A stretch of DNA of 8,197 bases from Herpetosiphonaceae bacterium. Lineage in GTDB: Bacteria > Chloroflexota > Chloroflexia > Chloroflexales > Kallotenuaceae. Below are positions 6,771-8,197 of this stretch, piece by piece. The notes under the pieces were generated by a model, which was not told where the DNA came from, did no database searches, and saw only the letters and a program-made list of their open reading frames with translations. Location: the NCBI GenBank assembly GCA_030147335.1, contig JASKZZ010000234.1, forward strand, positions 1 to 8,197. Direction: 5' to 3'. Position numbers and translations under genes: made by a program. Every line of letters begins with the position of its first letter. Positions within the stretch are counted from its first letter, which is position 1.

Positions 6771-7406
6771 CTAGCCTGCAACAGCGATAAAGAAAGCAAC
6801 GATGCCACAAAGTGTTATCGCGCTCAACACAACATCGATCCATCCTAAAATAACACCGGCCTGCGCCATGCCGTCTCCACTCAGCTGTCCACCCGAGGCG
6901 CTGATCTCCCGACGCGCGTTGCGGCCAAGCACAATCGCCGGAATGCCAACAACTACCGATAGCGGCGACAAAAACACGAAGCAGAACAACAGCGCATATA
7001 ACACCAATGAACCAATGCCCAACAGCATCGCAATCAATGCCGTATTGCTTTGCTGTGGCTGCGTCGCCGCGTAAGGAGGCGTGTACGATGGAACATTAGA
7101 CTGTGGCGGCATCGTGTATGATGGGACATAAGGCGCTTGAGCAGGCAGCGTGCTTGGTCGCTCGCCAAAGGCTGTATCTGAAGTGGACAGATTGGATGGC
7201 GCTGCAGCCGCCGGTATATCATAGACTTTCGCGCCACTTTCCGGTTCCGATGATAAGCTGGCTGGCTCTGTATTGTGTAATGGTGTTGTACCTTGGCCAA
7301 GATTTACAGTAGGCCCAGTGCTTGCAGCAGATTTGAGTGAACTACCACAACGGTAGCAAAAAGCTGCCGCCGCTTCGTTATCCGCGCCGCAGACAGGACA
7401 ATTCAT
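6771..7406 (-). CDS. Zinc-ribbon membrane protein with DUF4190 domain
   Basis: The 211-residue protein begins with a zinc ribbon: CPVC (Cys3, Cys6) and CYRC (Cys17, Cys20), two CxxC knuckles. A low-complexity Ser/Pro/Ala-rich linker follows (about 25-120), ending in a Pro/Tyr/Gln-rich stretch with VPSYT repeated at 94-98 and 105-109. Two hydrophobic segments (about 122-160 and 184-209) flank GRNARREI...SGGQLSGDGMAQAG (161-184), the signature loop of DUF4190, a domain of unknown function common in Gram-positive and Chloroflexota membrane proteins. The zinc ribbon and linker are probably cytoplasmic; no enzymatic function is expected. ATG at 7406-7404 is preceded by AAAGGA (7419-7414) with a 7-nt gap. 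It is the first gene of the leftward block and its stop is 15 nt from the GH57 start, suggesting one transcript. Confidence 0.87.
   Translation of the reverse strand: MNCPVCGADNEAAAAFCYRCGSSLKSAASTGPTVNLGQGTTPLHNTEPASLSSEPESGAKVYDIPAAAAPSNLSTSDTAFGERPSTLPAQAPYVPSYTMPPQSNVPSYTPPYAATQPQQSNTALIAMLLGIGSLVLYALLFCFVFLSPLSVVVGIPAIVLGRNARREISASGGQLSGDGMAQAGVILGWIDVVLSAITLCGIVAFFIAVAG
7081..7129 (-). repeat. 33-bp period tandem repeat in the zinc-ribbon protein linker
   Basis: On the + strand GTGTACGATGGAACAT (7081-7096) recurs as GTGTATGATGGGACAT (7114-7129), an imperfect direct repeat with a 33-bp (11-codon) period. It encodes the two VPSYT blocks of the Pro-rich linker and keeps the reading frame, so the linker has probably grown by tandem duplication. 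Confidence 0.6.
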
Positions 7407-7437
7407 GACAAATTCCTTTCCAGTGTTCTAGCGAATT

Positions 7438-7467
7438 ATCATAGCAGACAGGACAACATCCCGTCCA
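7438..7467 (-). promoter_or_regulatory. Candidate promoter of the leftward block
   Basis: Reading on the - strand, TGGACG (7467-7462, 4 of 6 matches to TTGACA) is followed after 18 nt by TATGAT (7443-7438, 5 of 6 matches to TATAAT), preceded by TGC, giving an extended -10 TGCTATGAT. This would start transcription about 20-25 nt before the ATG at 7406, leaving room for the AAAGGA ribosome site. The promoter lies in the 110-nt gap shared with the divergent PRC-barrel gene, for which no equally convincing promoter was seen. Confidence 0.45.
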
Positions 7468-7516
7468 GAATGTTGGCAAACGGATTGCTGAATGAAACCG
7501 TCAAGGAGGACATCCG

Positions 7517-8155
7517 ATGAAATTCACACTTATCTTTGGCGCTCCCGTTTTGAATAACGACTCGCAGCTGGGCAAGCTCAAGCGTATCGTTGTCAACAAT
7601 GGTATTGCAAATCAAGTAACGATTGACCCAGGCTTGCTTAGCCATGAGCGCGTTGTGCCAATTAACGTTTTTATTGCCGGCTCCGACGACACGCTTCGCC
7701 TGAACATTTCCGATGACGACTGGAAAGCTTACCCAGCGTTCATCATGGATCAACCACTTGACGATCCTACCCAGACTGGCCCGGACCTGAATGTGTTGGG
7801 AACCAATCCAACATATAACAACCAAGCGCGTGATACGGAACATCCTTTGAGTACGGGTACACATACTGAACGAACAACTGTGGATCAAATGTCGATTGTT
7901 CTAACCGCGGCAACTACAGTTGTGAACGAAAATGCCAGTGGCCAAACTCAGAAGCTGCATGGTTTAGTGATCGATACGGGTCGTCCGCAAATGCTGCTGC
8001 TGGAAGGCGGTGATAGCGTTCCATTTGATGCTGTAACGATGCTGGACGAGGAGCGGATCCATGTAGGCGGCAAGCATCAGCAGCCTGTTCTTGACGCAGA
8101 TCGAGGCTATGAGGGTACCACACTTCACGATCCGGCTGGCGACCAACGCCGATAA
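7517..8155 (+). CDS. PRC-barrel-type protein, probably two barrel domains
   Basis: The 212-residue protein starts with a PRC-barrel-like unit (about 1-75): FGAPVLNNDSQLGKLKRIVV, then VTIDPGLLSHERVVPINVF, then DDTLRLNISDDDWKAYPAF, the strand order and the G-x-x-V/L...RVVP pattern of this small beta-barrel. A polar, Asn/Thr/Pro-rich linker (about 78-124) leads to a second, more diverged barrel-like unit (about 126-184) with QKLHGLVID, PQMLLLEGGDSVPFDAVTML and EERIHVG. The His/Asp/Gly-rich tail is probably disordered. PRC barrels act as binding modules in photosynthetic reaction centre H subunits, RimM and many stress-associated bacterial proteins; the role here cannot be named. The ATG at 7517 has a perfect AGGAGG (7504-7509) 7 nt upstream, implying strong translation. 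It is transcribed divergently from the zinc-ribbon/GH57 block. Confidence 0.78.
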   Translation: MKFTLIFGAPVLNNDSQLGKLKRIVVNNGIANQVTIDPGLLSHERVVPINVFIAGSDDTLRLNISDDDWKAYPAFIMDQPLDDPTQTGPDLNVLGTNPTYNNQARDTEHPLSTGTHTERTTVDQMSIVLTAATTVVNENASGQTQKLHGLVIDTGRPQMLLLEGGDSVPFDAVTMLDEERIHVGGKHQQPVLDADRGYEGTTLHDPAGDQRR

Positions 8156-8197
8156 AGCTTCAGTTCTTGCCTTTTGCACCCAAACATGGGAGCATGG
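8156..8197. other. Right edge, no gene seen
   Basis: The last 42 bases after the PRC-barrel stop hold no recognisable gene start with a ribosome site. A short CATG-GGAG-CATG inverted repeat at the very edge (8185-8196) is too short to call a terminator. Confidence 0.4.

Noticed and set aside
6525..6848. 107-codon open frame on the + strand across the GH57/zinc-ribbon junction
   Set aside because: It overlaps two well-supported - strand genes and has no domain or good ribosome site.
7439..7888. 149-codon open frame on the - strand
   Set aside because: It is antisense to the PRC-barrel gene, which has a strong ribosome site and recognisable domain pattern; the antisense product shows no family features.

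Overview
This window reads as an ordinary chromosomal segment of a free-living bacterium, most likely a member of the Chloroflexota (Herpetosiphon/Chloroflexus-like). That placement is inferred from the look of the proteins (a RecG with a charged insert in helicase domain 1, a GH57-type branching-enzyme homologue, a zinc-ribbon/DUF4190 membrane protein, a PRC-barrel protein) and the moderately GC-rich composition; it was not tested by any search. No mobile element, CRISPR array, rRNA or tRNA was seen.

The left part (1-4901) is on the + strand. It holds the 3' three-quarters of recG (open at the window edge), two tandem phoU-type genes, and an FtsW/RodA-type SEDS glycan polymerase. The 92-nt gap between the phoU genes folds almost completely into a long three-segment stem-loop whose last arm covers part of the ribosome binding site of the second phoU. 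An extended -10 promoter candidate lies just before the SEDS gene. A perfect 20-bp stem (4932-4978) separates this rightward block from a leftward block.

The right part (4995-7406) is on the - strand and reads, in transcription order, zinc-ribbon/DUF4190 membrane protein, GH57/DUF1957 protein, and a small DUF2945 (Tudor-like) protein. The first two are 15 nt apart and probably co-transcribed. The GH57 protein keeps the family scaffold and the acid/base motif, but the glutamate of the nucleophile motif is replaced by glycine, and two histidine motifs are also altered. This is the most interesting observation in the window: a probable catalytically dead or repurposed branching-enzyme paralogue. 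Divergent from this block, at 7517-8155 on the + strand, is a two-domain PRC-barrel-type protein with a perfect Shine-Dalgarno; the 110-nt gap between them must hold divergent promoters.

Functionally the window mixes DNA repair (recG), phosphate-homeostasis regulators (phoU pair), envelope growth (SEDS protein), and a small leftward cluster of uncertain role, perhaps linked to glycan binding. There is no clear evidence of a novel multi-gene system.
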